64,000 nucleotides of DNA from Lentzea cavernae (GCF_014653695.1 NZ_BNAR01000004.1:264643-328642); one strand, 5' to 3'. Counted from the stretch's first letter, positions 1 to 8,841 are shown. The notes: generated from the sequence alone by a model not told the origin. Numbers and translations are program-made.

Positions 1-192
1 TCGATCGACGACCTGCTCCGCGCCGTTGCCGAGGATCTGACCGCCGGAGCGATGATCACCAGCCTGAGCTTCGACCGGATCCACCACCCCTACGACGGGG
101 GCGCCGACGTCCTCCTGCCCACGGCTGCCGACCGCGACGCCGTGAAACACCGCCACACCGACTGGCTCTCACTCCATCCCAACGGCTTCTGA
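1..192 (+). CDS. DUF3885-like protein, C-terminal fragment cut by window edge
   Basis: The open frame enters from the left edge and stops at TGA 190-192, leaving 63 residues. The tail has the pattern FDRIHHPYDGGADVLLPT followed by a W-L-x-x-H-P end, which resembles the C-terminal region of the DUF3885 family as I recall it; that family has no known role. No start is visible, so length and promoter cannot be judged. It converges on the tetR-like gene that begins at 885 on the other strand. The family assignment is from memory of the motif and is moderate. Confidence 0.6.
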   Translation, partial: SIDDLLRAVAEDLTAGAMITSLSFDRIHHPYDGGADVLLPTAADRDAVKHRHTDWLSLHPNGF

Positions 193-222
193 ACGTCCGC
201 GGCTCCCGGCTCGCGCCTGGAG

Positions 223-885
223 CTAGTCGCCCAACCTGATCAGCAACTCCCGGAAGATGCCCAGCTCCCCCGGCGTCAGCGGCACGTCTCCCGCGGCCAA
301 CAGCGCCAGCAGGGTCCGGGCGGCCGACGCCAGGTCCGTCCCACCCGCCTGCGCGACGAGGACCGACCTGAACACCGCGTCCCTGGTGCGCTCGGACAAC
401 CCTTCGAGACCGGGGTTCGCGATCAACAGGATCGTGGTGCCGACCGTGGCCGCGTGGATCGTCTGCACGGCGTCGTCCACCGGCATCGTCAGCAGGCCGG
501 CCTCGCCGATCCGCGCGACGATCCGGCGCAGGATCCGCTCTCCTTCCTGCGAGGCAGGATGCTGAGTCGTGCGCGCGCCGCCGTACATGAGGCCGTAGAG
601 CGCCGGGTTGCGCAGACCGAACTCGACGTGGCCGTTCCAGCCCCGGCGCAGGTCCTCGACCGGGTCGGCGGACGGGGCCCGATCGCGCTTCTCCTCCAGG
701 TACTGCTCGAACCCCGCCGCGACCACGGCGTCGAGCAGGCCCTTCTTGTCCCCGAAGTGGTGGTAGACGGTCGGCGGCGTCACGCTCGCGGCCGCGCACA
801 CGTCGCGGATCGACGCCCCTTCCACCCCTGCCCCGTCGACGAGGTCGATGGCCGCAGCCAGGATCCGCGTCCGAACATCGCTCAT
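223..885 (-). CDS. TetR/AcrR-family transcriptional regulator
   Basis: A 220-residue protein with the N-terminal TetR helix-turn-helix. The recognition-helix segment (about residues 27-55) reads ASVTPPTVYHHFGDKKGLLD, the hallmark of the family. The remainder is an all-helical ligand-binding domain with no diagnostic motif, so the inducer is unknown. The gene is divergent from the secreted kelch protein at 995. The roughly 110 bp between them holds repeated TTACAC/TAACAC half-sites that could be its operator, so local control of the kelch gene and autoregulation are likely by inference. Confidence 0.9.
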   Translation of the reverse strand: MSDVRTRILAAAIDLVDGAGVEGASIRDVCAAASVTPPTVYHHFGDKKGLLDAVVAAGFEQYLEEKRDRAPSADPVEDLRRGWNGHVEFGLRNPALYGLMYGGARTTQHPASQEGERILRRIVARIGEAGLLTMPVDDAVQTIHAATVGTTILLIANPGLEGLSERTRDAVFRSVLVAQAGGTDLASAARTLLALLAAGDVPLTPGELGIFRELLIRLGD

Positions 886-924
886 GCAGCCGGACTATAG
901 CGCCGTTACACGACTGATTGCCAG

Positions 925-946
925 CGTTACACAGCTCGTGTTAGCG
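925..946. promoter_or_regulatory. Imperfect palindrome, putative TetR operator
   Basis: TTACAC (927-932) and GTGTTA (938-943) form an inverted repeat with one mismatch. A second GTTACAC lies at 905-911 and a GTTAACAC at 972-979. All fall in the divergent region between the TetR-like gene and the kelch gene, where an operator is expected. The binding protein is inferred from position only. Confidence 0.45.
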
Positions 947-994
947 TCGATTCGGACATCAGGACATCAGCGTTAACACACCGGAGATGAAGCC

Positions 995-2035
995 ATGAAA
1001 CGCGTCCTCGCCGCCACGTTCGCCGCAGCCCTCGCGTTCCCCGCCGTCGCCCACGCGCACCCGGACCACTCGGTGGCGCCGCCCGCTCCCGTCGCGAACC
1101 CCGTCTACGGCACGGGCTGGCAGCAGCGCGCCCCGATCGCCGGTGGGCCGCGCCAGGAGCACAGCGTCGCGGCGATCGGCCGGCACGTGTACCTGATCGG
1201 CGGCATCCGCCCCGACGGCAACGGCGGTGTCACCACCGTCCCGGACGTCGAGGTCTACGACACGCGCGCCAACACGTGGCGCAGGGCGGCGCCGCTGCCC
1301 GTGCCGATGAACCACCCCAACGCCGTGGCGGTCGGCGGCCGGATCTACGTCCTCGGCGGACTGTCCGGCGGCGCTTCGTGGGAGGCCCTCGCGGACAGCT
1401 TCGTCTACAACCCCGTCACCGATCGCTGGACGAAGCTCCCGCCCATGCCGAAGGGCTTCGAGCGGGGCAGCGCCGCGATGGGCGTCCACGGCACCCGCAT
1501 CTACCTCGCGGGAGGCATGCGCACCCTCACGCCCGGCCCCGGCGGCCTCCAGGACACCGTCGCCGACGTGCACTCCTACGACGTCCTGACGCGCCGATGG
1601 ACCACCCTCCCGTCACTGCCGGAGGCCCGCGACCACGTAGGCGGCGCGGTCGTCGGCGGCACCTTCTACGTCGTGGGCGGCCGCGACCGGGGCCAGGTCA
1701 ACGTCCGCGACACCGTCTACGCGTTCTCCCGCGGCAAGTGGACCGAGCGGGCACCGATGCCCACCCCGCGCGGCGGTCTCGCGTCGGCCGTCATCGGCAC
1801 GAAGATCTACACCTTCGGCGGCGAGGGCAGGGTGATCGACGGCGTGAACACCGTCTTCCCCGAGACGGAGGCCTACGACACCCGCACGGACCGCTGGGAG
1901 GAGCTCGCGCCCATGCCGATCCCCCGCCACGGTACGGCGGCCATCGGCGTCGGCGACACGATCTACGTCCCCGGCGGCGGCAACCGCGGTGGCGGCGCCC
2001 CGATGGACGTCAACGACGCCTACAAGCCGCGCTGA
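995..2035 (+). CDS. Secreted kelch-repeat beta-propeller protein
   Basis: A 346-residue protein with a Sec signal peptide: MKR, a hydrophobic stretch, then an AHA-type cleavage site near residue 22. Six kelch units follow. Each carries a Y-D-x-x-T-x-x-W strand and a GG-type turn such as VYLIGG, IYVLGG, IYLAGG, FYVVGG, IYTFGG and IYVPGG, predicting a six-bladed propeller. No catalytic domain is attached, so it probably binds a ligand or glycan outside the membrane. A GGAG ribosome site sits 8 bases before the ATG. Its divergent TetR neighbour and the repeats between them suggest regulated expression. Confidence 0.88.
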   Translation: MKRVLAATFAAALAFPAVAHAHPDHSVAPPAPVANPVYGTGWQQRAPIAGGPRQEHSVAAIGRHVYLIGGIRPDGNGGVTTVPDVEVYDTRANTWRRAAPLPVPMNHPNAVAVGGRIYVLGGLSGGASWEALADSFVYNPVTDRWTKLPPMPKGFERGSAAMGVHGTRIYLAGGMRTLTPGPGGLQDTVADVHSYDVLTRRWTTLPSLPEARDHVGGAVVGGTFYVVGGRDRGQVNVRDTVYAFSRGKWTERAPMPTPRGGLASAVIGTKIYTFGGEGRVIDGVNTVFPETEAYDTRTDRWEELAPMPIPRHGTAAIGVGDTIYVPGGGNRGGGAPMDVNDAYKPR

Positions 2036-2082
2036 ACCCCTCGGCCGAGTTCGCAGTGTCGCGAAGGGACAGAGCCGGAATA

Positions 2083-2095
2083 GGCAACTGTTGCC
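2083..2095. promoter_or_regulatory. Short perfect palindrome upstream of unknown gene
   Basis: GGCAAC-T-GTTGCC is a perfect 13-bp dyad about 70 bases before the TTG start of the next gene and about 50 after the kelch stop. It could be an operator for the downstream gene; nothing else supports this. Confidence 0.25.
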
Positions 2096-2165
2096 GATGC
2101 GTGCGGTGACCTTGTGACGGCAGCATCGTGGGGTGCCGGCAAACCCCACCGCGTAGGAGAAGCTC

Positions 2166-3443
2166 TTGAGCAGAATCCGGCGCGGCGACATGAGTCACGT
2201 TGGTTTGCTCGACTCTTCTGCTGGCGATCGAAGACCACTGCTGCGGTGGCACCGGCCGACTGATCACGCCGGAATCGTTGAGGTGCCAGGTGCTCCCGGC
2301 TTGTTCCACACCACGAACGCCGCCGGCAACAACCCGCTGCGACGTGCCGCCGACAAGATGCGGGAGCTCGCAGATCTGCTGGGCGTGCGGGACCTCACGT
2401 TGCGGCCCGATGCCTACATCGAGGTTTTCGGCCGCGACTCCACTGTTGCCCACCCGCAGATCGAGATGGGCGGCGATGTCTTTCCGGTCCACGTCAAGAC
2501 CTCGAAGAACCGCCCCTTCGAGGGCGCGGCCCGCGTCAACATCGTCTCCGGTGTGTGCCTGTTCAGCGATCGGAGACTGCGGACCCTCGACGTGACGGGT
2601 CGCGACGTGAGACTGCTGCAACCGAAAACGCAGCCACCGATGGAGAAGATCGTCAGTTTGCGTGTCGACGATCGGATGTCGCTCTACGAGTACGAGTCGA
2701 GCCTCAGGCAGATGGCGCTCGTCCGCGGACTTCTGGCGAGCATCCCGGCATCAACACCGGTCTCGGTGACGCTCGACCTTCCGAGGGCCCAGTACTACCT
2801 CTTCCTCGTCGACGCGCTGAAGTGCGGCATGGTCGGCACTGATCTCGCCCTGGCGTGGTTCGACGAGGTGGACCTGCGGAGGCGGCGCGTGGCGGAACTG
2901 ATGGTCGATGAGATCAGTCGCCCCGGCTTGAGAACCGGACGCAGCTGCCCGATCCAGCTGGCGACCGCGTTCGACGACCTGGCTGACCACGTGCGGTCAG
3001 TTGTGTCCTCGGACGGCGTTCCCGAGATCGAGGACTGCGTGGCCGTGCTCGACACAAGCGGTGATGACATGTGGGATCTGCTCAGAACGACGTGGACTCC
3101 GCGCACGTTCCACGACCTCGGCTACGCCGGTTACACCATCGAGAAGATGCGGGCCTCGCTGAACGTTGAGGGAAAACCACCCGAGCTCGGGTTGATGGTC
3201 GACAGCGCCTCTGAAGGACGTGGCCACTCCGCAGCTGAGTCGGTCCAGCGCGACCTCGCACGCCGCCACCCCGGACTCTCGTTCGCGATGGCCGGCCTGT
3301 ACTCGCTGGAGAAGCTAATGGTCGCCGGAGACTCCCGGCCGCTCAGATCGCTGTACTTCAACGACCCCGGCACGGTCGCTGTCGACACGACGGGCACTGA
3401 AGTAGACCTCATACGAGCGACGTACGAGCTATATCACCACTGA
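2166..3443 (+). CDS. Hypothetical protein, family not recognised
   Basis: A 425-residue protein. The start is taken as TTG 2166 because AGGAG at 2155-2159 sits six bases upstream; the ATG at 2190 has no ribosome site. There is no signal peptide or membrane segment. The sequence is mixed alpha/beta with many Arg and Asp residues. A central segment (about residues 190-240) alternates PVSVTLDLP strands with helices containing FLVDALK. Codon use is less GC-biased than in neighbouring genes, which may mean recent acquisition. It converges on the LacI gene with an 18-base gap. I cannot assign a function. Confidence 0.75.
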   Translation: MSRIRRGDMSHVGLLDSSAGDRRPLLRWHRPTDHAGIVEVPGAPGLFHTTNAAGNNPLRRAADKMRELADLLGVRDLTLRPDAYIEVFGRDSTVAHPQIEMGGDVFPVHVKTSKNRPFEGAARVNIVSGVCLFSDRRLRTLDVTGRDVRLLQPKTQPPMEKIVSLRVDDRMSLYEYESSLRQMALVRGLLASIPASTPVSVTLDLPRAQYYLFLVDALKCGMVGTDLALAWFDEVDLRRRRVAELMVDEISRPGLRTGRSCPIQLATAFDDLADHVRSVVSSDGVPEIEDCVAVLDTSGDDMWDLLRTTWTPRTFHDLGYAGYTIEKMRASLNVEGKPPELGLMVDSASEGRGHSAAESVQRDLARRHPGLSFAMAGLYSLEKLMVAGDSRPLRSLYFNDPGTVAVDTTGTEVDLIRATYELYHH

Positions 3444-3461
3444 CCGTGCACAACGCGGAGA

Positions 3462-4508
3462 TCATCGCTTCTGCCGGGACGCCTTCTTCGGCGGCGGAGC
3501 ACTGCTTTCACGGACCTGCAGAACCGGTTTCAGCACCACAGAGGACTTGCGCCGGGGTGCGCAGCTCATGGCGGCGACGAGGAGCCGCGCCGCTTCGACG
3601 CCGATCTCCCGGTACGGGATCGCGACCGTCGTCAGCGCAGGCGTGATGCGATCCATCAGCATCATGTCGTTGAACCCCACCACGCTCACGTCCTCAGGAC
3701 AGCGCAGACCTGCTTCGGCGAGCGAGTCGAGGCAACCGAGTGCCATGAGGTCGTTCCCAGCGACGACCGCCGTGAATGACGTGTCCTCGCGCAGGCGGTC
3801 GCGCATGGCCTCGCGGCCCGCTTCGAAGGTGAAGGCACCGCACTCGGTCACCTGGCCGCCCAGGACCGGCAAGCCGTGCTTGCGGACGTAGGTGACGAAC
3901 GCCTGCTTGCCGGCGCGCCCGGTCGACACGTCCTGCGGTCCCGCGACGAGAACGATCCTCCGATGTCCGAGGGCGACGAGGTGGTCGAGCACCATTCGCG
4001 CGCCTTCGGCCTCGTCCGCCCTGACGGAGGGCACGCCGGATCGCGCCGGTCGTCTGTTGGCGAAGACGTACGGCGTGTTCGAGCCCTGTTCCAGCGCGGC
4101 GTCCAAGGCGGGATCGTGCAACCGGGCGGTCGCCAGGATGATGCCGTCGACGTTGCGCTGCCGGAACGCGGACACGGCCTCCTCGTTGCGCGCGCTGTCG
4201 TCGTCCGTGTTCACGACCCACGTGCTGTAGCCCTCGGAGCGGAGCACTTCCTCCGCCCCGCGCACCATGGGCGGGAAGATCGGGTTGGTGATGTCCGGCA
4301 CGAGGATCCCGACGGCTCGCGACGTCGCGGTCCTGAGGGTGCGGGCCGCGATGTTCGCCGTGTAGCCGAGTTCCGCCGCCGCTCGCAGGACCCGGTCGAG
4401 CGTGTCGGCTTGCACGAGGTGGCGAGAGGATTCGTTGAGCGCCCGGGACGCGGTGGCGGCGTGCACACCGGCCCTGCACGCGACGTCCTTCAGTGTTGCC
4501 CTCTTCAC
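3462..4508 (-). CDS. LacI-family transcriptional regulator
   Basis: A 348-residue protein. The start is placed at GTG 4508, giving the canonical opening KRATLKDVACRAGVHAATAS of the LacI helix-turn-helix and removing an Arg-rich out-of-family extension. The C-terminal periplasmic-binding-protein-like sensor has the usual VGILVPDITNPIFP start, the VDGIILA segment and a VVGFNDMMLMDRITPALTTV end. It probably represses a carbohydrate or catabolic operon, but no sugar gene adjoins it. The nearest downstream-facing neighbour is a RidA-type gene 25 bases upstream on the same strand, so the two may be co-transcribed. Confidence 0.92.
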   Translation of the reverse strand: MKRATLKDVACRAGVHAATASRALNESSRHLVQADTLDRVLRAAAELGYTANIAARTLRTATSRAVGILVPDITNPIFPPMVRGAEEVLRSEGYSTWVVNTDDDSARNEEAVSAFRQRNVDGIILATARLHDPALDAALEQGSNTPYVFANRRPARSGVPSVRADEAEGARMVLDHLVALGHRRIVLVAGPQDVSTGRAGKQAFVTYVRKHGLPVLGGQVTECGAFTFEAGREAMRDRLREDTSFTAVVAGNDLMALGCLDSLAEAGLRCPEDVSVVGFNDMMLMDRITPALTTVAIPYREIGVEAARLLVAAMSCAPRRKSSVVLKPVLQVRESSAPPPKKASRQKR

Positions 4509-4533
4509 CGGCAAAGCATAGTCCGGTCCCTGG

Positions 4534-4929
4534 TCACAGCGTCGCGACCACGTCGATCTCGACCAGGAAGCCGGGGTCATAGAGCGTGGCGACGCCGACC
4601 ATCGTCTGCGCCGGCGGCGGGGTCGTCGCACCCGACCGGAGCGCGTCGATGATCGGGCCGGCGACCTCGGGCCGGTACTCGGCGATGTAGATGGTCTCCT
4701 TCACCACGCGGGACCGGTCAGTGCCCGCTGCGGCGAGGGCCACGTCGATGTTGCGCACGATCCGCCGGGCCTGCTGCCCGTGGTCACCGGCGCCGACCAG
4801 TTCCCCGTCCTGGTTCCACGCCACCTGGCCGGACAGGTACACCAGTCCCGCCTCCGGTACGACGACGGCATGGCTGAGCACACCCGGGACGGGGTGCAGC
4901 CCCTCGGGGTCGATGTGACGAACGGGCAC
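4534..4929 (-). CDS. RidA-family (YjgF/UK114) protein
   Basis: A 131-residue Rid protein with the family landmarks LVYLSGQVAWNQDGELVG and QARRIVRNIDVALAAAG in the middle and a C-terminal LYDPGFLVEIDVVATL. Archetypal RidA hydrolyses reactive enamine/imine intermediates; relatives deaminate aminomuconate-type ring-fission products, which would suit the dioxygenase and amidase nearby. GTG 4929 is chosen because GGAGGAG lies six bases before it; upstream starts at 4935 and 4944 would overlap that ribosome site. It is divergent from the flavin reductase and shares the operator-like element at 4965-4991. Confidence 0.85.
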   Translation of the reverse strand: MPVRHIDPEGLHPVPGVLSHAVVVPEAGLVYLSGQVAWNQDGELVGAGDHGQQARRIVRNIDVALAAAGTDRSRVVKETIYIAEYRPEVAGPIIDALRSGATTPPPAQTMVGVATLYDPGFLVEIDVVATL

Positions 4930-4964
4930 GTGCATCTCCTCCACGACTGAAGACCAGCGAGATA

Positions 4965-4991
4965 TAGTAATTGTAGGTGACCATCATCCCC
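4965..4991. promoter_or_regulatory. Putative MarR operator, copy 1
   Basis: This stretch contains TAGTAATTGTAGGTGAC followed by CATCATCCC. The same arrangement (TAGTAA, five bases, GGTGAC, then CATCA) recurs at 8123-8150 and 8185-8213, and the core recurs at 8842-8866. It lies between the divergent RidA and flavin-reductase genes and could serve both. Confidence 0.6.
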
Positions 4992-5029
4992 GATGGCGAT
5001 GTTGTTGCGAGGAAAAGGAGAAGTGCGCG

Positions 5030-5674
5030 GTGCGAAGCGAGGCCAATCCGTCCGAAATGGACCCGGGCGACGTCTACCGGCTGCTCACCTCGGTCGTGGT
5101 GCCCAGGCCCATCGCCTGGATCTCGACCCGGTCCGCGGCCGGGGTCGACAACCTCGCGCCGCACTCGTTCTTCACCGTGTCCTGCGTCGAACCTCCGATG
5201 GTCCAGTTCACCTCGGTGTCCGTGAAGGACTCGCTGCGCAACGTCAGGGAGACCGGCGAGTTCGTGGTGAACTTCGCTTCGGCCCACCTGTTCGAGCACA
5301 TCAACGCGACCGCGACGGACTTCCCCGCGGACGTGAGCGAGTTCGAGGCCGTCGGGCTGACTCCCGAGCAAAGTGCCGCTGTGACACCGTTCCGGGTCGC
5401 CGAGTCGCCCGTCGCCATCGAGTGCACGCTCGAGCACGAGCTGCCGCTGGGAGATTCGACCGTCGTCATCGGGCGGGTCCGGCACATCGCGGTGGACGAG
5501 GACGTGTTCGTGGTCGACGAGCGCGGCAACAGGCTTCCCGACATCCACCGGTTGCGGCCGTTGGCGCGCCTCGGCCGCAACGAGTGGTCCGAGATCGGCG
5601 AGGTGCGGACGATCACCCGGATCCCGCACCGCGACTGGCCGGGCCACTACACCGGTGGTGAAACCGCGTTGTAG
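5030..5674 (+). CDS. Flavin reductase-like domain protein
   Basis: A 214-residue protein of the flavin-reductase-like (split-barrel FMN-binding) family. It has the family pattern VVPRPIAWIST near residues 22-32, then NLAPHSFFTVSCVEPPMVQF and KDSLRNVRETGEFVVNF. Such proteins bind FMN and either supply reduced flavin to a monooxygenase or act on their own. GTG 5030 is preceded by a purine-rich AGGAAAAGGAG site. It overlaps the amidase gene tail to tail by 28 bases. Because the operator copy in its promoter matches those before the dioxygenase operon, joint regulation is likely. Confidence 0.87.
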   Translation: MRSEANPSEMDPGDVYRLLTSVVVPRPIAWISTRSAAGVDNLAPHSFFTVSCVEPPMVQFTSVSVKDSLRNVRETGEFVVNFASAHLFEHINATATDFPADVSEFEAVGLTPEQSAAVTPFRVAESPVAIECTLEHELPLGDSTVVIGRVRHIAVDEDVFVVDERGNRLPDIHRLRPLARLGRNEWSEIGEVRTITRIPHRDWPGHYTGGETAL

Positions 5675-7137
5675 GCCTTGGCGATCCGGTCGCGAAGACC
5701 TGGGAGGCGCGCGGCGGCGGTGCGCACCTCTGCCGCGCTCATCTCGCTCAGCCCGGCGGCCGCGAGCAGCGAACGCACGGTCTCCTCGGGCGGCGCGACA
5801 GGCGCTCGCAGGTGCCAGTCGGTTCGCGTCTGGAACGCATGGCCGGCGTTGAGGACCGCCGCCTCGGCGTGATGGCGGCCGACGATCTGCAGTCCCAGAG
5901 GAAGCCCGGTCTCGGAGAAGCCCATCGGCACGGACAGCGCCGGCTGCCCGGTCGCGTTCCACACCGGCGTGTACAACGCGTCGATCGTGCGCAGCGAAGG
6001 CAGGTCGGTGATCGCCGGGGCCGCTCCCGCGGTGGTCGGCGTGACCACGAGGTCCACCTCGCGGAACAACGTGCTCATCGCCTCCCTGCCTGCCCGGCGC
6101 ACCTCTTCCAGCCGAGCGCGCTCCTCAGCGGAGATCAGCGCACCCGTGAGCAGCGCAGTTCTGGTTTGAGGTGCGTACGCACCCCACTCCCGTCGCAACC
6201 CCTCCTGGTGCTCGACGAAGCCTTCAGCGAGGTATCCGAGCACGGTCGTGGTCGTGAGCTCCTCGAACCACGGCACCTCGACCTGCCGCACCACGGCGCC
6301 GGCGGCTCGGAGCACGTCCACAGCGGCCGCGAACGCCTCCAGGGTCGTCGGCGACGCTGTCGTTCCCCTCCCCACCAGGGCGTCAACTCCCACCGTCACG
6401 CCGGAGAGCATCCCGGTGAGGTCGGCATGTCGCCGTCCGCTGGTCAGCGCGTCGAGGACCAGCGCGCAGTCCTCGGCCGTGCGGGCCATGGGGCCGACCG
6501 TGTCGTATCCGGGTGCGAGCGGAACACACCCCGCGACCGGGACCAGCCCGTAGGTCGGTTTCAGCCCCGTCACCCCGCAGTAGGCCGCCGGTCCCCGGAT
6601 GCTGCCCGCGGTGTCGGTCCCGAGTCCCGCCGGGAAGAACCCCGCCGCGACACCGCTGCCCGTGCCCGAGCTCGACCCGCCTGTCCAGTGGTCGGTGTTC
6701 CAGGGGTTGCGCGGGGTGCGGAAGCCGAGTTGCCCGATCGGTCCTCCGACCCCGAACTCCATGGTCGAGACCTTGCCGAGCACCACGGCCCCCGCCGCCC
6801 GCAGCGAGGTGATCACGTCAGCGTCAGACCGGACCCCACGCCAGGGGTGGTCCACGGAGCTTTGCGCCGTCGTCGGCCCCTCACGAGTGGTGATCAGATC
6901 TTTGATGCCCAACGGGATTCCGTGCAGCGGGCCGCGATCGACGCCGGCGGCCAGTTCGGCGTCGGCGGCCTGCGCGGCGGCGACAGCTTCATCGTCGAAC
7001 CTGGCGAGGTAGACGCCGAGCACCTCGTCCCGCGCGTCGGCGCCGTCCAGCAGCCGTCGCACGATCTCCACGCTCGACAACGCACCAGACCTCAGGGCAC
7101 GGCCCAGCCCTGCGACCGTCCACTCCGGATCGTTCAC
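5647..7137 (-). CDS. Amidase signature-family enzyme (GatA-like)
   Basis: A 496-residue amidase. The catalytic Lys lies in GIPLGIKDLI (about residue 78), and the Ser-Ser-Lys triad region is GGSSSGTGSGVAAGFFPAG followed by GTDTAGSIRGPA, where the nucleophilic Ser sits. It hydrolyses a carboxamide or carbamoyl substrate that cannot be read from sequence; a metabolic role fits better than the tRNA-dependent GatCAB, since no gatB or gatC is near. It lies 11 bases behind the VOC dioxygenase and is surely in one operon with it, downstream of the paired operators at 8123-8213. Confidence 0.93.
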   Translation of the reverse strand: MNDPEWTVAGLGRALRSGALSSVEIVRRLLDGADARDEVLGVYLARFDDEAVAAAQAADAELAAGVDRGPLHGIPLGIKDLITTREGPTTAQSSVDHPWRGVRSDADVITSLRAAGAVVLGKVSTMEFGVGGPIGQLGFRTPRNPWNTDHWTGGSSSGTGSGVAAGFFPAGLGTDTAGSIRGPAAYCGVTGLKPTYGLVPVAGCVPLAPGYDTVGPMARTAEDCALVLDALTSGRRHADLTGMLSGVTVGVDALVGRGTTASPTTLEAFAAAVDVLRAAGAVVRQVEVPWFEELTTTTVLGYLAEGFVEHQEGLRREWGAYAPQTRTALLTGALISAEERARLEEVRRAGREAMSTLFREVDLVVTPTTAGAAPAITDLPSLRTIDALYTPVWNATGQPALSVPMGFSETGLPLGLQIVGRHHAEAAVLNAGHAFQTRTDWHLRAPVAPPEETVRSLLAAAGLSEMSAAEVRTAAARLPGLRDRIAKAYNAVSPPV

Positions 7138-7148
7138 CGCTCCCCCGC

Positions 7149-8099
7149 TCAGACGTCGATGTGTTCCAACTGCTCGAAGATCTCTTCACGCCGGGACTCG
7201 AACTGCGAGGGCAGCTGGAACCGCGAACCGAGCTCCTTCGGGGACTCGTCGATCGTCCAGCCCTCCTCACCGGTGACGGCGAGCTCGAAGAGGGAGCCGC
7301 CCGGCGAACGCACGTACACCGATTTGAAGTACTTGCGGTCCTTCAGCTCGGAGATGTCGGTGTAGCCGGCGCCCTCCATCTCGTTCTTGATCGCCTGCTG
7401 GTTGCCGAGGTCCACCACGTTCCAGGCGAAGTGGTGCACGGTGCCCTCGCCGTAGGTCCACGTTCCCTGGTCGTCGGTCCGGTTGACCACCAGCTCCACC
7501 GCGCCGCCCTGACCCGGTTCGCCGACGAGGGCCGTGAACCGGTCGCGTTCCTCGGTCAGCGCGCCGGCGTGCATGTGCCCCTCCATGAACTCGACCATGT
7601 TCTCCGGGTGGGTCACGTGGATGCCGACACCGAACAGGCCGTGGATCGAGTACTCGTCGGGGACGCCGTTGCCCGCGTGACCGCGGCGGGTGTCACCGTC
7701 CACTTCGACCATCCGGTACTCGACGCCGGTGGGGTGGCGGAACAACAGCCGGTGGGTGTCGAGGACGTCGGCGTGTTCGCTCGCGATGCCGCGTTCGGCG
7801 AGCCGCTGCTCCCAGTAGTTCAACGATCCGGTGGGGACCGACAGCAGCACCTCGCGGGTCTGGTTGGTGCCGCGGCGCCCCTTCCAGCCCGCCTGCCGGA
7901 ACGGGAAGGTCGTGACGACGGAGTTCGCGTCGGCGTCGGCGTTGCTGTAGTAGAAGTGGTAGATCGGCAGTGCGCCGTCGAAGAGCACGGTGCGCTTGAT
8001 GAAGCGCATCCCCAGGGTCTTCACGTGGAACTCGGCGTCCTCCTGCGCGGAGCCCACGGACAGCGTGATGTGGTGACTACCGTTGACATGGGTGGCCAT
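7149..8099 (-). CDS. VOC-family ring-cleavage-type dioxygenase (LinE/MhqO-like)
   Basis: A 316-residue protein with two vicinal-oxygen-chelate repeats: residues about 5-150 (opening GSHHITLSVGSAQEDAEFH) and about 155-290 (opening GIHVTHPENMVEFM, with HHFAW and a terminal SLFELA metal-ligand strand). This two-module form with an SHHITL start resembles the hydroquinone-type extradiol dioxygenases LinE and MhqO; a plain glyoxalase role is the alternative. AGGAGG precedes the ATG. It is the first gene of an operon with the amidase, downstream of two operator-like elements. Confidence 0.85.
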   Translation of the reverse strand: MATHVNGSHHITLSVGSAQEDAEFHVKTLGMRFIKRTVLFDGALPIYHFYYSNADADANSVVTTFPFRQAGWKGRRGTNQTREVLLSVPTGSLNYWEQRLAERGIASEHADVLDTHRLLFRHPTGVEYRMVEVDGDTRRGHAGNGVPDEYSIHGLFGVGIHVTHPENMVEFMEGHMHAGALTEERDRFTALVGEPGQGGAVELVVNRTDDQGTWTYGEGTVHHFAWNVVDLGNQQAIKNEMEGAGYTDISELKDRKYFKSVYVRSPGGSLFELAVTGEEGWTIDESPKELGSRFQLPSQFESRREEIFEQLEHIDV

Positions 8100-8122
8100 C
8101 GCGGACCTCCTGAGGTCACGAA

Positions 8123-8213
8123 CGGGTGATGGTCACCAAGTATTACTACCTTTCACCGACCGCCGCGAGCGTCGGGAACATCACAGTAGTAATAGTAGGT
8201 GACCATCACCCGT
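8123..8213. promoter_or_regulatory. Inverted pair of putative MarR operators, copies 2 and 3
   Basis: Copy 2 is on the minus strand (8123-8150; GGTAGTAATACTTGGTGAC then CATCACCCG). Copy 3 is on the plus strand (8185-8213; TAGTAATAGTAGGTGAC then CATCACCCG). They face each other in the promoter region of the dioxygenase-amidase operon, just past the MarR stop codon. Agreement across about 26 bases in separate intergenic regions argues for a real protein-binding site. Confidence 0.65.
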
Positions 8214-8281
8214 TAGTGACGATCATCGCCGGAAAAGCTGTGAGCACAGGCGTTACCGGTGAGCACTTCGCGTGAACACGG

Positions 8282-8740
8282 CTAAGAACGGCGGTCGCGC
8301 TGGTGAGCGGTGATGTCCATCAACGCCGCCTTGAACACCCCGTACACGTCCTTGCCGAGCCGACGGGCGTGCCTGGCCTGCAACGCCGCCATGATCCGGC
8401 CACCGGCCCTCATCTCCGCCAGCCCGCGCTCGGTCGGGTAGATCAGCTTGGCGCGGCCGTCCGCGGGGTCGGGGCGGCGTTCGAGGTACCCGAGCACGAC
8501 GAGCTCGTCCACGAGCTTGCCGACGACCTGCTTGTGCTGGCCGGACAGCTCGGCGAGCCTCGTCGCCCGCACCCCGGCCTCGTCCACGTAGGCCATCACC
8601 GCACCGTGACGTGGACGAAGGTCGTCGAACCCCTCGGCGGCCAGTCGCGAGAAGAGCTCGTCCTGGACCCCGAACAACAACCGCACCGCGAGCACACCGA
8701 GATCCGGATCCCGCTCGTTCTGCTCGGCCCGAGAGACCAC
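8282..8740 (-). CDS. MarR-family transcriptional regulator
   Basis: A 152-residue MarR protein. GTG 8740 is chosen over ATG 8851 because GGGAGGGG lies just upstream and the N-terminal extension would be off-family. The winged helix spans about residues 40-110: RATRLAELSGQHKQVVGKLVDEL is the helix-turn-helix and RRPDPADGRAKLIYPTERG the wing with its conserved D-x-R. MarR proteins usually repress aromatic-compound or drug genes until a phenolic ligand binds. The repeated element in this locus also occurs in its own upstream region, as expected for an autoregulated repressor of the surrounding dioxygenase, amidase and reductase genes. Confidence 0.9.
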   Translation of the reverse strand: MVSRAEQNERDPDLGVLAVRLLFGVQDELFSRLAAEGFDDLRPRHGAVMAYVDEAGVRATRLAELSGQHKQVVGKLVDELVVLGYLERRPDPADGRAKLIYPTERGLAEMRAGGRIMAALQARHARRLGKDVYGVFKAALMDITAHQRDRRS

Positions 8741-8841
8741 TCGTCCCCTCCCACACTGGTCAGACCACCTGACACACGACTCCGAACAGTCTAGGGACCC
8801 TCTGCCTTGCACGAATCGGACAGTCCGGCTAGAGTCCGACT

